Origin: Bacillus sp. 7884-1 | GTDB taxonomy: Bacteria > Bacillota > Bacilli > Bacillales > Cytobacillaceae | Length of the DNA stretch: 64,000 nucleotides | Assembly: GCF_002272245.1 (NCBI RefSeq) | Contig: NZ_NPDD01000038.1 | Coordinates: 1 to 64,000 of the forward strand | Direction: 5' to 3' | Shown here: piece by piece, positions 24,304 through 32,465 of the stretch | Position numbering within the stretch: position 1 is the stretch's first letter | How the letters are laid out: the number at the start of each line of letters is the position of its first letter | Position numbers and translations under genes: made by a program | Notes under the pieces: generated by a model | Databases searched by the model: none | What the model was told of the DNA's origin: nothing | Seen by the model: the letters and a program-made list of their open reading frames with translations, nothing else

Positions 24304-26043
24304 ATGAAAGCCATGAAAAAATTACTACACTATATTGGACCATACATGTTTTTTGCCATTTTAGGACCACTTCTAATGTGTATAGAAGTGCTGATGGATC
24401 TGCTGCAGCCAACGATTATGCAGAAGATGATTGATACGGGCATTGCCAATCAAGATAATGCTTATGTTATAAAACTTGGTCTTCTAATGCTGCTTAGTGC
24501 GTTTATCGGGCTAATTGGCGGGGTCGGGAGTTCTATTTATGCTGCAAAATCCGCTGTTCATTTTGCTACTGATATTCGCCGTGATGTATTTAAAAAAATG
24601 GGGAAATTTTCAAATCAAAATACAGATTCATTCGGTACTGGCAAACTAATTACCATAGCGACAAGTGATGTGGAGACACTAAAACAGGCAGTTATTATGA
24701 CATTACGTATGTTTATACGAGGGCCTTTGTTGTTTATCGGATCGGTTGTCATCGTTTGGATTACTGCCCGAGAATTATTTCCAGTGCTGCTTGTATCCAT
24801 ACCTATTCTGATGGCTTGTATCTATTTCTTTTCAGTAAAGTCAGGGAAGCTTTTCTTGAACGTACAAAAAGCCATGGATCAGGTGAATACGAAGCTTCAA
24901 GAAATGTTAGCGGGTATTCGAGTAATCAAGGCATTTGACCGCCAAGATTATGAAAAGTACCATTTTAAAAGTGTCAATGATTTATTAATGAAACGAAATA
25001 TAACCGCTGAACAGCTCATTTTAACCCTGATGCCGATTATGATGTTCATTGTTAATCTAGGAATCATTGCTGGTCTCTGGATGGGGGTAATAAAGGTACA
25101 TGAAGGTACCCTCCAGGTTGGGGTTATTTTAGCGTTTATTAACTACTTAAACATTATGATGAATGGATTAATGAGCAGCAGTCATGTGTTAATGCAGATT
25201 GCTCGTTCTTTTTCCTCCGCCGAGCGAATTAATCAGGTTCTTGAAACAGAAATTGATATCAAGGAACCTGATCAACCGATTTCGGTCTCTAAACTAAGTG
25301 GAGAAGTTGAATTTAGGAATGTGAACTTCAGCTATAGTAAAAATGGGAACTATGTCCTTCAAAACATTTCATTTAAAGCAAGTGCTGGTCAAACCATTGG
25401 GATTATTGGTTCAACGGGGAGCGGGAAATCAACCCTAGTTAAACTGATTCCTCGTCTTTATGATCCTGATTCCGGCGCCATTCTTATTGATGGGGCTAAT
25501 GTAAAGGATTTGCCTCTAGAGAAACTCCGTACAGCAATCGGGTTTGTTCCACAAAAGCCGACTTTATTTTCAGGCACCATTGAGGACAATTTACGATTTG
25601 GAAAAGAAGAAGCAACCATTACTGACTTAAATCAAGCGGCCCAAGCAGCGGTTGCCAGTGAATTTATCGATAGGTTTGATGATAAATTTGAACATTCTCT
25701 TATGCAAGGAGCAACAAATCTGTCAGGAGGTCAAAGACAGCGGTTAGCGATGGCGCGTGCCTTTATTCGCGATGGTAGTATTCTGATTCTCGATGATTCT
25801 ACTTCTGCCATTGATGCTTTGTCAGAAGCAGCGATACAACAGGTATTAAAACAAGCTCACTCCGATACAACGGTGTTTATTATTTCATCAAAAATTTCCT
25901 CCATTAGGGATGCGGACCAAATCCTTGTGATGAAGGATGGGGAAATTGAAGCCCAAGGTACACACGATGAATTACTGAAAAATAGTAAAGCTTATTGTGA
26001 TATATATACTTCACAAAGTGGATTGGAGGTTGAATATAGATGA
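24304..26043 (+). CDS. Heterodimeric ABC exporter, subunit with degenerate ATP site
   Basis: A 579-aa type IV ABC exporter half-transporter: six membrane helices (about 15-300) and an ATPase domain (about 340-575). Walker A is GSTGSGKST and the signature is LSGGQRQR. The residue after Walker B is Asp instead of catalytic Glu (LILDDSTSAID), and the switch His is lost (FIISSKISS). This asymmetry is typical of the BmrC/LmrC-type member of a heterodimer. It should export hydrophobic drugs or peptides with the next gene product. The cistron ends in an ATGA overlap with its partner. Confidence 0.9.
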   Translation: MKAMKKLLHYIGPYMFFAILGPLLMCIEVLMDLLQPTIMQKMIDTGIANQDNAYVIKLGLLMLLSAFIGLIGGVGSSIYAAKSAVHFATDIRRDVFKKMGKFSNQNTDSFGTGKLITIATSDVETLKQAVIMTLRMFIRGPLLFIGSVVIVWITARELFPVLLVSIPILMACIYFFSVKSGKLFLNVQKAMDQVNTKLQEMLAGIRVIKAFDRQDYEKYHFKSVNDLLMKRNITAEQLILTLMPIMMFIVNLGIIAGLWMGVIKVHEGTLQVGVILAFINYLNIMMNGLMSSSHVLMQIARSFSSAERINQVLETEIDIKEPDQPISVSKLSGEVEFRNVNFSYSKNGNYVLQNISFKASAGQTIGIIGSTGSGKSTLVKLIPRLYDPDSGAILIDGANVKDLPLEKLRTAIGFVPQKPTLFSGTIEDNLRFGKEEATITDLNQAAQAAVASEFIDRFDDKFEHSLMQGATNLSGGQRQRLAMARAFIRDGSILILDDSTSAIDALSEAAIQQVLKQAHSDTTVFIISSKISSIRDADQILVMKDGEIEAQGTHDELLKNSKAYCDIYTSQSGLEVEYR

Positions 26044-27860
26044 GTAAATCAGCTTCACAACACAATCCCAATTTTATGAATAAAGTCCGTGGTCCGAGAG
26101 GGTTAAGCGGACCGGTTGTAAAGGCAAAGGATTGGAAGGGAACGATAAAACGGATTTGGCTGTATATGGAGAAGCAAAAAACAGCGCTAATAGCATCAAT
26201 TATATTTGTCATTGTTTCAACTTTATTGGGTCTTTTGGGGCCATATATGATTGGTGTTATTATTGATGAATATATTATTCCAAAGGATATTGCTGGAACG
26301 CTAAGGTTTTTGGTTTTCCTTACAGCAGCCTATAGCGCGACTGCATTGTTTACCTGGCTGCAATCTTTTATGATGGTTCGGGTATCGATACAAACGATAC
26401 GGAATTTGCGGCAGGATTTATTTAATAAGTTTCAAACCTTATCATTACGATTTTTCGATAAACGAACACATGGAGATTTAATGAGCAGGGTAACGAATGA
26501 TATAGATAGTTTGAACAGTGCCCTAAGTCAAAGTATCATACAAATCTTCTCATCGATTTTGATGCTTATAGGTGTGGCGATTGCAATGTTTTCCCTTAAT
26601 TGGGTGCTGGCCATTGTGGCACTATTAGTTATTCCATTAATCATTTTTACCACTAAAAAGTTAATTACCTACAGCAGCAGTCATTTTATTAAAAGGCAGC
26701 GGGATTTGGGTGAATTAAACGGATTTATTGAAGAAACAATCTCGGGTAACGAAGTGATAACGCTATTTGGAAAAGAAGGGAAAATGAATCAGCAATTTTC
26801 AGTAGTGAATGAACGTCTGCGTCAATCCGCTATAGATGCGGATACGGTATCTGGGTATCTCGGACCTGTTAATAACTTTATAAATAATTTAGGACTTTTT
26901 TTGATTATTGCGATTGGGGCCATCATGACGGTACAGGAATTAGCTTCTGTTGGAATTATTGCTGCCTTTGTGACCTACTCTCGTCAATTCTTTAGACCGA
27001 TCGCTCAGCTTTCTAATCTATTAAACATGTTCCAATCAGCGATAGCTGGTGCGGAGCGTGTATTTGAAATCATGGATGAGACGCCGGATTTAGTAGATAA
27101 GGAGAATGCAATCGTTGTAGATTCATTTAAAGGCGAGGTTGAGTTTTCTCATGTCCATTTTGGTTATGAGCAAGACGTTCCTATTTTGAAGAATATTGAT
27201 TTTCGCGTCAAATCGGGTGAAAAGATTGCTCTTGTTGGTCCAACAGGATCAGGGAAGACAACGATTATTAATTTATTGATGAGGTTTTATGATGTGACCG
27301 TTGGCGTGATTAAACTGGATGGCCGGGATATTCGTGATTATCAAATAAGCGGGCTGCGGAAAAAAGTCGGAGTTGTGCTTCAAGATACATTCTTGTTTTC
27401 AGGAAGTATTATGGAAAATATTCGATATGGCCGTTTAGAGGCAACAGATGAGGAAGTCATTGCTGCAGCAAAAATGGCATCTGCACATCAATACATTAAA
27501 CATTTGCCTGAAGGCTATCATACCCCTATTACGTCTGGTGGATATAATTTAAGTCAGGGGCAGCGTCAATTACTAGCTATCGCCAGGGCGATTTTAGCCG
27601 ATTCAGATGTATTAATCCTTGATGAAGCGACGTCAAGTATTGATACAACAACCGAAATCGAAATTCAAAAGGGAATCAATCAGTTAACGAAAGGGCGAAC
27701 CAGTTTTATCATTGCTCACCGCCTAAAAACCATCGAAAATGCTGATCGTATTTTCGTCATACATCAAGGAGAAATCATTGAGTCAGGAACACATCAAGAG
27801 CTTTTACAGAAAAAAGGATTTTACTTCAATATGTATGATAGTCAGTTCATTCATAAATAA
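26040..27860 (+). CDS. Heterodimeric ABC exporter, catalytic subunit
   Basis: A 606-aa half-transporter. An N-terminal extension (about 1-40, GPRGLSGPVVKAKDWKGT) precedes six helices and an ATPase domain. Walker A is GPTGSGKTT, the signature LSQGQRQL, Walker B plus Glu VLILDEATSSID, and the switch His lies in FIIAHRLKTI. It supplies the competent catalytic residues that the preceding subunit lacks, like BmrD/LmrD. Translation is coupled by a 4-bp overlap, and a bidirectional terminator follows. Confidence 0.9.
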   Translation: MSKSASQHNPNFMNKVRGPRGLSGPVVKAKDWKGTIKRIWLYMEKQKTALIASIIFVIVSTLLGLLGPYMIGVIIDEYIIPKDIAGTLRFLVFLTAAYSATALFTWLQSFMMVRVSIQTIRNLRQDLFNKFQTLSLRFFDKRTHGDLMSRVTNDIDSLNSALSQSIIQIFSSILMLIGVAIAMFSLNWVLAIVALLVIPLIIFTTKKLITYSSSHFIKRQRDLGELNGFIEETISGNEVITLFGKEGKMNQQFSVVNERLRQSAIDADTVSGYLGPVNNFINNLGLFLIIAIGAIMTVQELASVGIIAAFVTYSRQFFRPIAQLSNLLNMFQSAIAGAERVFEIMDETPDLVDKENAIVVDSFKGEVEFSHVHFGYEQDVPILKNIDFRVKSGEKIALVGPTGSGKTTIINLLMRFYDVTVGVIKLDGRDIRDYQISGLRKKVGVVLQDTFLFSGSIMENIRYGRLEATDEEVIAAAKMASAHQYIKHLPEGYHTPITSGGYNLSQGQRQLLAIARAILADSDVLILDEATSSIDTTTEIEIQKGINQLTKGRTSFIIAHRLKTIENADRIFVIHQGEIIESGTHQELLQKKGFYFNMYDSQFIHK

Positions 27861-27861
27861 A

Positions 27862-27898
27862 AAAAGGGAGAAATACCAAATTGGCATTTCTCCCTTTT
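27862..27898. terminator. Bidirectional terminator
   Basis: AAAAGGGAGAAATACCAA pairs with TTGGCATTTCTCCCTTTT (one mismatch). A and T runs flank it, so it serves both the + strand exporter and the - strand oppA paralogue. Confidence 0.85.
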
Positions 27899-27910
27899 AC
27901 TATAAATATT

Positions 27911-29575
27911 TTACTCTTCGCCTACATCTGCCCATTTATATTCGTATGTTGCACCAAATGGGTTCACGAACACACCTTGAACTCTTGGAGAAATCAATTG
28001 TGCACGAGAAGCTTGGTAAACAGGAGCAATTGCCGCATCTTCAAATAGTACTTTTTCTGCCTCTAAGAAGTTCTTATAACGTGCTTCATTATCTGTAGCA
28101 AATTTTGTGGCTGTTTCAGAAACTAATCTGTCATATTCTGCGCTAGAATATCCAGTCATATTGTTTCCGCCATCCGTAACCCATAAGTTCATGAATGTAA
28201 ATGGATCAAGGAAGTCAGGGCCCCATCTGGAAAGCTGCAGCTCATAATCCATAGCAGTATCTAAATCAAGACGCTGTTTTTTTGGTACTTGTTTAATGTT
28301 CACTTTTAATCCTTCAAGATTTGTTGAAAGCTGGTTTGCAACATATTCAACTAATAATTTTGTTGTCTTGTCATCATCAGCTAAGAACTCAAGCTCCACT
28401 GAATCTGTACCTAACTCTGCTAATCCTTTTGCCCAGAATTCTTTCGCTGCTTCAAGGTCATACGTAACAAGGTCGCCGCTTACCTTACGGAAATCCTCAC
28501 CTGTTTCAGGCATTGGAGTAAAGTCAGTTGGAACAAGTCCATTTGCAACGATTGATCCGTTGTTTAGGATTTCGTTTACTAAGCTTTCTTTGTCAAATGC
28601 TCTGCTAAGTGCAGTACGGATATTCTTATTTGCTAAAGCATCTGATGTTGTTTGGTTAAACTTCAGGAAGTAGACAAATGTATCAGCTGAAACCAAATAA
28701 TCATCATTTGTAGAATATTGGTCGACTAAATCTGATGTTAAATCCATTCGGTCAACTGTGCCCTCTTCATATAAATTTAGAGCAGTTTGTGGATCCTTTA
28801 CAACTTTGTATGTCAGTTTATCCATTTTTACAGTTTTTGCATCCCAATAATCTTTATTCTTCACAAGTTCCCAAGTATCACTTGTACTAGACCAATTGGT
28901 AATAGTGTATGGTCCATTTGCTAATAAGTTTTCAGAGCTAGTTGCGAATTTATCGCCTTTTTCCTCTACAAACTTTTTGTTTAAAGGGAAGAATGTTCCA
29001 AAAGTTGTTAAAGTTTCAAAGTATGGTGTTGGGTTTTCTAATTCAACTACGAGTGTATAATCGCCATCAGCTTTAACACCTAGCTGATCAACAGCTGCTT
29101 CACCTTTGCTTACAGCAGTTGCCTTTTTGATTACGCCATTCATCATATACGGACCATATTCAGATCCAGTTGCTGGGTCAACTGCTCGCTGCCATGCATA
29201 CACAAAATCATGGGCTGTTACGGGATCGCCATTTGACCATTTTGCATCCTCACGTAACGTAAAGGTCCAAGTCAGACCATCTTTACTAACTTCATGCTTG
29301 GTAGCAATCCCTGGAGATGGCTGTGTTTTTTCATCTAAACGGTAAAGACCTTCCAATGTTGCAGCTAAGTAGATAAAGGAAGATTCATCTGTAGCTAAAG
29401 ATGGGTCCATCGAAGGAATGGCTTCTGGGTTTAAAAAGTTAAGTACTTTTTCTCCCTTTTCCTCTTCTTTAGCATCAGAACCTGCTGGTTCCTTCGATTC
29501 ATTTCCGGAACATGCGGCTAGTACACTTAGCAACAATCCAAATGTTAATAGCAATAACCAATGTTTGACCTTCAT
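27911..29575 (-). CDS. Oligopeptide ABC transporter substrate-binding lipoprotein (OppA paralogue)
   Basis: A 554-aa SBP_bac_5 family lipoprotein. The signal peptide ends in lipobox LAAC with C22. Cluster-C signatures include TWTFTLREDAKWSNGDPVTAHDFVYAWQRAVDP. It captures extracellular peptides for an Opp permease. It is a standalone gene with no permease of its own, and closely resembles the OppA of the complete operon 3 kb away (from the GSEYGPYMM region through the YEYKWA C-terminus), so it may feed the same OppBCDF or have a different peptide preference. Start ATG follows GGGGGAAAACG. Confidence 0.92.
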   Translation of the reverse strand: MKVKHWLLLLTFGLLLSVLAACSGNESKEPAGSDAKEEEKGEKVLNFLNPEAIPSMDPSLATDESSFIYLAATLEGLYRLDEKTQPSPGIATKHEVSKDGLTWTFTLREDAKWSNGDPVTAHDFVYAWQRAVDPATGSEYGPYMMNGVIKKATAVSKGEAAVDQLGVKADGDYTLVVELENPTPYFETLTTFGTFFPLNKKFVEEKGDKFATSSENLLANGPYTITNWSSTSDTWELVKNKDYWDAKTVKMDKLTYKVVKDPQTALNLYEEGTVDRMDLTSDLVDQYSTNDDYLVSADTFVYFLKFNQTTSDALANKNIRTALSRAFDKESLVNEILNNGSIVANGLVPTDFTPMPETGEDFRKVSGDLVTYDLEAAKEFWAKGLAELGTDSVELEFLADDDKTTKLLVEYVANQLSTNLEGLKVNIKQVPKKQRLDLDTAMDYELQLSRWGPDFLDPFTFMNLWVTDGGNNMTGYSSAEYDRLVSETATKFATDNEARYKNFLEAEKVLFEDAAIAPVYQASRAQLISPRVQGVFVNPFGATYEYKWADVGEE

Positions 29576-29731
29576 TCGTTTTCCCCCTAAATTAAATTTA
29601 ATTCTGAATATTATCTATCTACAGAAAATTGAGACTCTAAGAATGATTATACTCATTAACTTGTTTTCTTGTAAAGTATTGTTGAATAATTTAGGTAGTG
29701 AATTTATTAGACATAGAATAGTAGAAAAACA

Positions 29732-29760
29732 AAAAAAGCCCTGAAAATCAGGACTTTTTA
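29732..29760 (-). terminator. Terminator of the cupredoxin gene
   Basis: AAAAAGCCCTG pairs with CAGGACTTTTT around AAAAT. On the - strand the stem is followed by a T run, just after the gene ending at 29763. Confidence 0.8.
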
Positions 29761-29762
29761 TA

Positions 29763-30170
29763 TTAATCTATAATTTTTAGTGAAATTTTCATTCCTTCAT
29801 GGTCTTCGGTAGCACCACATATAGTAGAACACATTAATTCATATTCCCCTGTTGTTTCTGTAGTAAATTCAGCAGGAGTGTCAGCTTTGAGGTCAATTCC
29901 TAAGTCTTCATTACTAATAGTATGCATTCCTTCTTCGTTTACTAAATTAATTTTAACCTTGGTTCCTTTTTTGATAGTCAATTCTTTATCTGAAGAGAAA
30001 TCCCAGTTCGTTGCAGTGATTGTGAATTCTTCTACATCTCCTGCAGATGCTACCGCATCAACGGTTTCTGCCTTTTCTTTAGGAGCTGCTTCTTCATCTG
30101 CTCCTCCACAAGCCGCCAATCCAAATAGGATGGCACCCATTAATAAAAATAATAATCCGAACTTCTTCAT
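29763..30170 (-). CDS. Cupredoxin-domain (CuA-like) lipoprotein
   Basis: A 135-aa lipoprotein with lipobox LAAC (C21) and one cupredoxin domain (about 45-133) like the soluble part of cytochrome c oxidase subunit II. Putative copper ligands are the His in GMHTIS and the C-terminal run CSTICGATEDHEGM (C-x3-C, H, M). Canonical CuA motifs read CxExCGxxHxxM. Here the Glu position is Thr and two extra residues separate the second Cys from His, so the site may be a modified CuA or a mononuclear centre. It lacks the subunit II membrane hairpin. Possible roles are electron transfer, copper delivery or nitric-oxide-related chemistry; none is proven. Confidence 0.8.
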   Translation of the reverse strand: MKKFGLLFLLMGAILFGLAACGGADEEAAPKEKAETVDAVASAGDVEEFTITATNWDFSSDKELTIKKGTKVKINLVNEEGMHTISNEDLGIDLKADTPAEFTTETTGEYELMCSTICGATEDHEGMKISLKIID

Positions 30171-30227
30171 AATATGTAGTCTCCTTTTCCTCTTTGTTTT
30201 TACTATTTTAATTTAAGGGATTATGCC

Positions 30228-30261
30228 ATTAATTTCCTTGACCTAGGTCAAGGAAATTAAT
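30228..30261. promoter_or_regulatory. 34-bp perfect palindrome upstream of the CuA-like gene
   Basis: Two gapless 17-bp arms meet at the centre of CCTAGG. The core TTGACCTAGGTCAA fits the Crp/Fnr-superfamily pattern TTGAC-N4-GTCAA. It lies 58 bp before the start codon of the - strand CuA-like gene and 49 bp after the stop of the amidase gene. There is no T run on the - strand side, which argues against a simple amidase terminator. Confidence 0.6.
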
Positions 30262-30309
30262 AGTTTTTGGAGGAAGGAGAGCATATTTGGATGGGACAAA
30301 CTAGAATGA

Positions 30310-31008
30310 TTATTGTCCGGATTCTAATATTTCTTCAATCTTATCTGATATAAGAGGATAAAAGTTAGTCTTAGCACTATTTGTGGAATTACCGCCAAAA
30401 AAACCGGTACCAGGACAGGATTTAACATTATAACTCGCTGTGGCATCTAAGACTCTTTCCTTCGTTTTTAGATGCCACCAATGGTGATACGTAATACTGT
30501 CAATGGAAGGGATGAGCCCAAACTTTATACAAAGCAAAGCATTAATGTAGAGAATTGTTTCTTTCTGCTCCTTCGTCATTATATCTTGCCCGATATCGAA
30601 GTTTCCCACATGCTCAATGGCAATCCCGAAAGAATTAGCCTTTGGCCCAATTGTTCCTTCGGGAATAACGTTAAGGGGTCTAGATACTGCTACTTTTCCA
30701 TCTGGAAAGGTGGTGATGTTTTGAGCTATGTTACTCCAGCCCATCGTTTTTTTATGATGATTCTCCATACCCATCAACATACGAAAATGATTAGAACCAT
30801 TAAAGTGCTTATAGGAAGGTAACCAGGTATGATGCTGTTGGATTAACCGTATTTCTCGGTTAACTTGTGTGTTTGACAACCAATCCTTGAATTCCTCTCT
30901 CGTCATTAGGATATGCTGTCCTTGGATTTCAGTTGCATGAACAGGAGCTATAGGCAGGAAAAGTAAACTAAAAATGATTCCAATAACAAGTACAAGACTT
31001 TTTCTCAT
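30310..31008 (-). CDS. Secreted N-acetylmuramoyl-L-alanine amidase (Amidase_2)
   Basis: A 232-aa exported zinc amidase that should cleave between muramic acid and the stem peptide. The signal peptide is about 1-25 (ending PVHA). The Amidase_2/PGRP fold spans about 45-225. Candidate zinc ligands are His in IQQHHTWLPSY, His in ITYHHWW and Cys in KSCPGTGFF, with FGIAIEHVGNFD as a conserved core strand. It has no obvious wall-binding repeat, so it is a single-domain enzyme. No functional operon partner is apparent. Confidence 0.85.
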   Translation of the reverse strand: MRKSLVLVIGIIFSLLFLPIAPVHATEIQGQHILMTREEFKDWLSNTQVNREIRLIQQHHTWLPSYKHFNGSNHFRMLMGMENHHKKTMGWSNIAQNITTFPDGKVAVSRPLNVIPEGTIGPKANSFGIAIEHVGNFDIGQDIMTKEQKETILYINALLCIKFGLIPSIDSITYHHWWHLKTKERVLDATASYNVKSCPGTGFFGGNSTNSAKTNFYPLISDKIEEILESGQ

Positions 31009-31177
31009 GTTGGTATCCTTTCAAACCTTTTAGGTTTAGTTTGTAGAACACCCATAAGATTATTCTTAAAAAAAATTGGCATCATTTCCCCAACACTTCA
31101 TTGCCTTTAAACGTTATCTAGGTGAGAACGATAAATAACAAACTTACCTAATTGAATTTGAGAAGGAGGAATTACCC

Positions 31178-31315
31178 ATGGCCTTAAATATTCTCTTTTT
31201 CACCATAATCATAAAACCCCGTAAAGTCACATTAGAAGAAGCGATTCATAGAGAAATGGTTGAAAAACGTATGCAGGAGAATTTAGATCGTTATTTTCAC
31301 ATGATGGGCAGGTAG
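31178..31315 (+). CDS. YrzI-family small protein
   Basis: A 45-aa open frame (ALNILFFTIIIKPRKVTLEE... to HMMGR). ATG 31178 follows a near-perfect AGAAGGAGGA at 7-nt spacing, and the gene is closed by a strong hairpin. The hydrophobic N-terminal strand, then a basic and charged helix, fits the YrzI family of Bacillus small proteins. The function is unknown. It lies between the - strand amidase and the - strand VOC gene. Confidence 0.75.
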   Translation: MALNILFFTIIIKPRKVTLEEAIHREMVEKRMQENLDRYFHMMGR

Positions 31316-31326
31316 TACTACACACA

Positions 31327-31358
31327 AAAAGAGACCGAATTTTAATTTCGGTCTCTTT
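31327..31358. terminator. Bidirectional terminator between the YrzI-like and VOC genes
   Basis: AAAGAGACCGAA pairs with TTCGGTCTCTTT across a short AT loop. It can serve both convergent genes. Confidence 0.8.
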
Positions 31359-31367
31359 GGCAAATAA

Positions 31368-31736
31368 CTATAGTTCAAATTCACTCATTAAAGCATGCGT
31401 ATTATCTTCACTGTCCTTAAAAAAGGCCATCCATGTTTCTGTTTGTCCCATTTTTGCAATAAGGTGTGGTTCGTCGATAAATGTAACTTCCTTACGTAAC
31501 AATTCTTCATAAGCTGCATGAATATTTTCAACTTGAAAGTAGATAATGGAACTGGAATAAGCGAATTCCTCTTTTTCAGGTACACTTAGCAAAAGACGCA
31601 AACCGTGGCAGTCGAAGAATGCTAATCCGTTTGTAGAAAATAAATGAGGAAGTCCGAGTTTTTCTTTATAAAACTGTACCGCTTGATCTAGATTCTTAAC
31701 AGGTACCGCAATTTGTCCAACTTTTTGAATTTCCAT
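31368..31736 (-). CDS. VOC-family (glyoxalase/bleomycin resistance-type) protein
   Basis: A 122-aa vicinal-oxygen-chelate fold protein made of two beta-alpha-beta-beta-beta modules (IAVPVKNLDQAVQFYKEKLGLPHLF and IYFQVENIHAAYEELLRKEVTF). The C-terminal part (WMAFFKDSEDNTHALMSE) holds a Glu typical of the metal site. Members include glyoxalases, dioxygenases and antibiotic-binding proteins, so the substrate is undetermined. Single gene with its own start 26 bp from the DUF3899 gene, possibly co-transcribed with it. Confidence 0.82.
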   Translation of the reverse strand: MEIQKVGQIAVPVKNLDQAVQFYKEKLGLPHLFSTNGLAFFDCHGLRLLLSVPEKEEFAYSSSIIYFQVENIHAAYEELLRKEVTFIDEPHLIAKMGQTETWMAFFKDSEDNTHALMSEFEL

Positions 31737-31762
31737 AGATAGATTCTCCCTTGCAGGATATT

Positions 31763-32134
31763 TTAAAATGCATAGTATAAGAAAAGTAAAAGGATTAGCA
31801 GCACGAGCAACGAAATAGCTTGGAATTTAAGACTTTGATAGATAGAAGCATTAAAGTTTTCAGAAGGAAGTGGTTTATCTAGATATTCTTCGAGATAACC
31901 ATTTCGCGTAAACATTATACTTTTGAATCTTCTAAACCCAAATGTAACGCCGTCAAAAAAGCCTCCTTTTGAGGTATACATAAATAAAACAATAATCAGG
32001 TAAACAAAACAAAGATAGAATAATGAATTAATAAAGTGCAGGAGATTATAGTCAGCTGAGAAAATTAGAAAGAATAAAAAGGTTAATAAAATATTAATCA
32101 CTAAATACTTCCATTTATTCTTGAACATTTTCAT
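31763..32134 (-). CDS. DUF3899-family membrane protein
   Basis: A 123-aa protein with three predicted membrane helices (about 10-28, 33-52 and 102-121) and a cytoplasmic loop holding the family-like motif GFFDGVTFGFRRFKSIM. Function unknown. It lies upstream of and collinear with the VOC gene. Confidence 0.75.
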   Translation of the reverse strand: MKMFKNKWKYLVINILLTFLFFLIFSADYNLLHFINSLFYLCFVYLIIVLFMYTSKGGFFDGVTFGFRRFKSIMFTRNGYLEEYLDKPLPSENFNASIYQSLKFQAISLLVLLILLLFLYYAF

Positions 32135-32465
32135 TTCACCTTTTCATTTATAAAATTATTTTAGACATACAATAAAGACTAAAGGTATTTTAACCCAATA
32201 CGCTTTGAAAGTATACTTTATCTGTTTTTTTCTATTAGAAATGAAAGCGCATTCCTATTTTAGAATAAAATTTTTCCAGTCATCCACTGGAAAAGTATTG
32301 ATATATCAACTGTAATGTTAATGTAATCTATAATGATATAATAATTTTTTGACTCTTTTATATATTTAGTCTTTACAAGAGTAGTAAAAAAATAGTATGA
32401 TTTCCTTAGCTTCTTTTTTAAGAGCGAATTTACAGAAAAATAAAACAATAGGAGGTCATTTTTTT
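32135..32465 (+). other. Promoter/leader region of oppA
   Basis: About 330 bp without a gene. It holds an inverted repeat (TTTTCCAGT at 32272-32280, ACTGGAAAA at 32286-32294) and a candidate promoter with -35 TTGACT (32349) and a weak -10 TTTACA 17 bp on. The AGGAGG ribosome-binding site lies at 32451-32456. No riboswitch fold was recognised. Confidence 0.45.
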
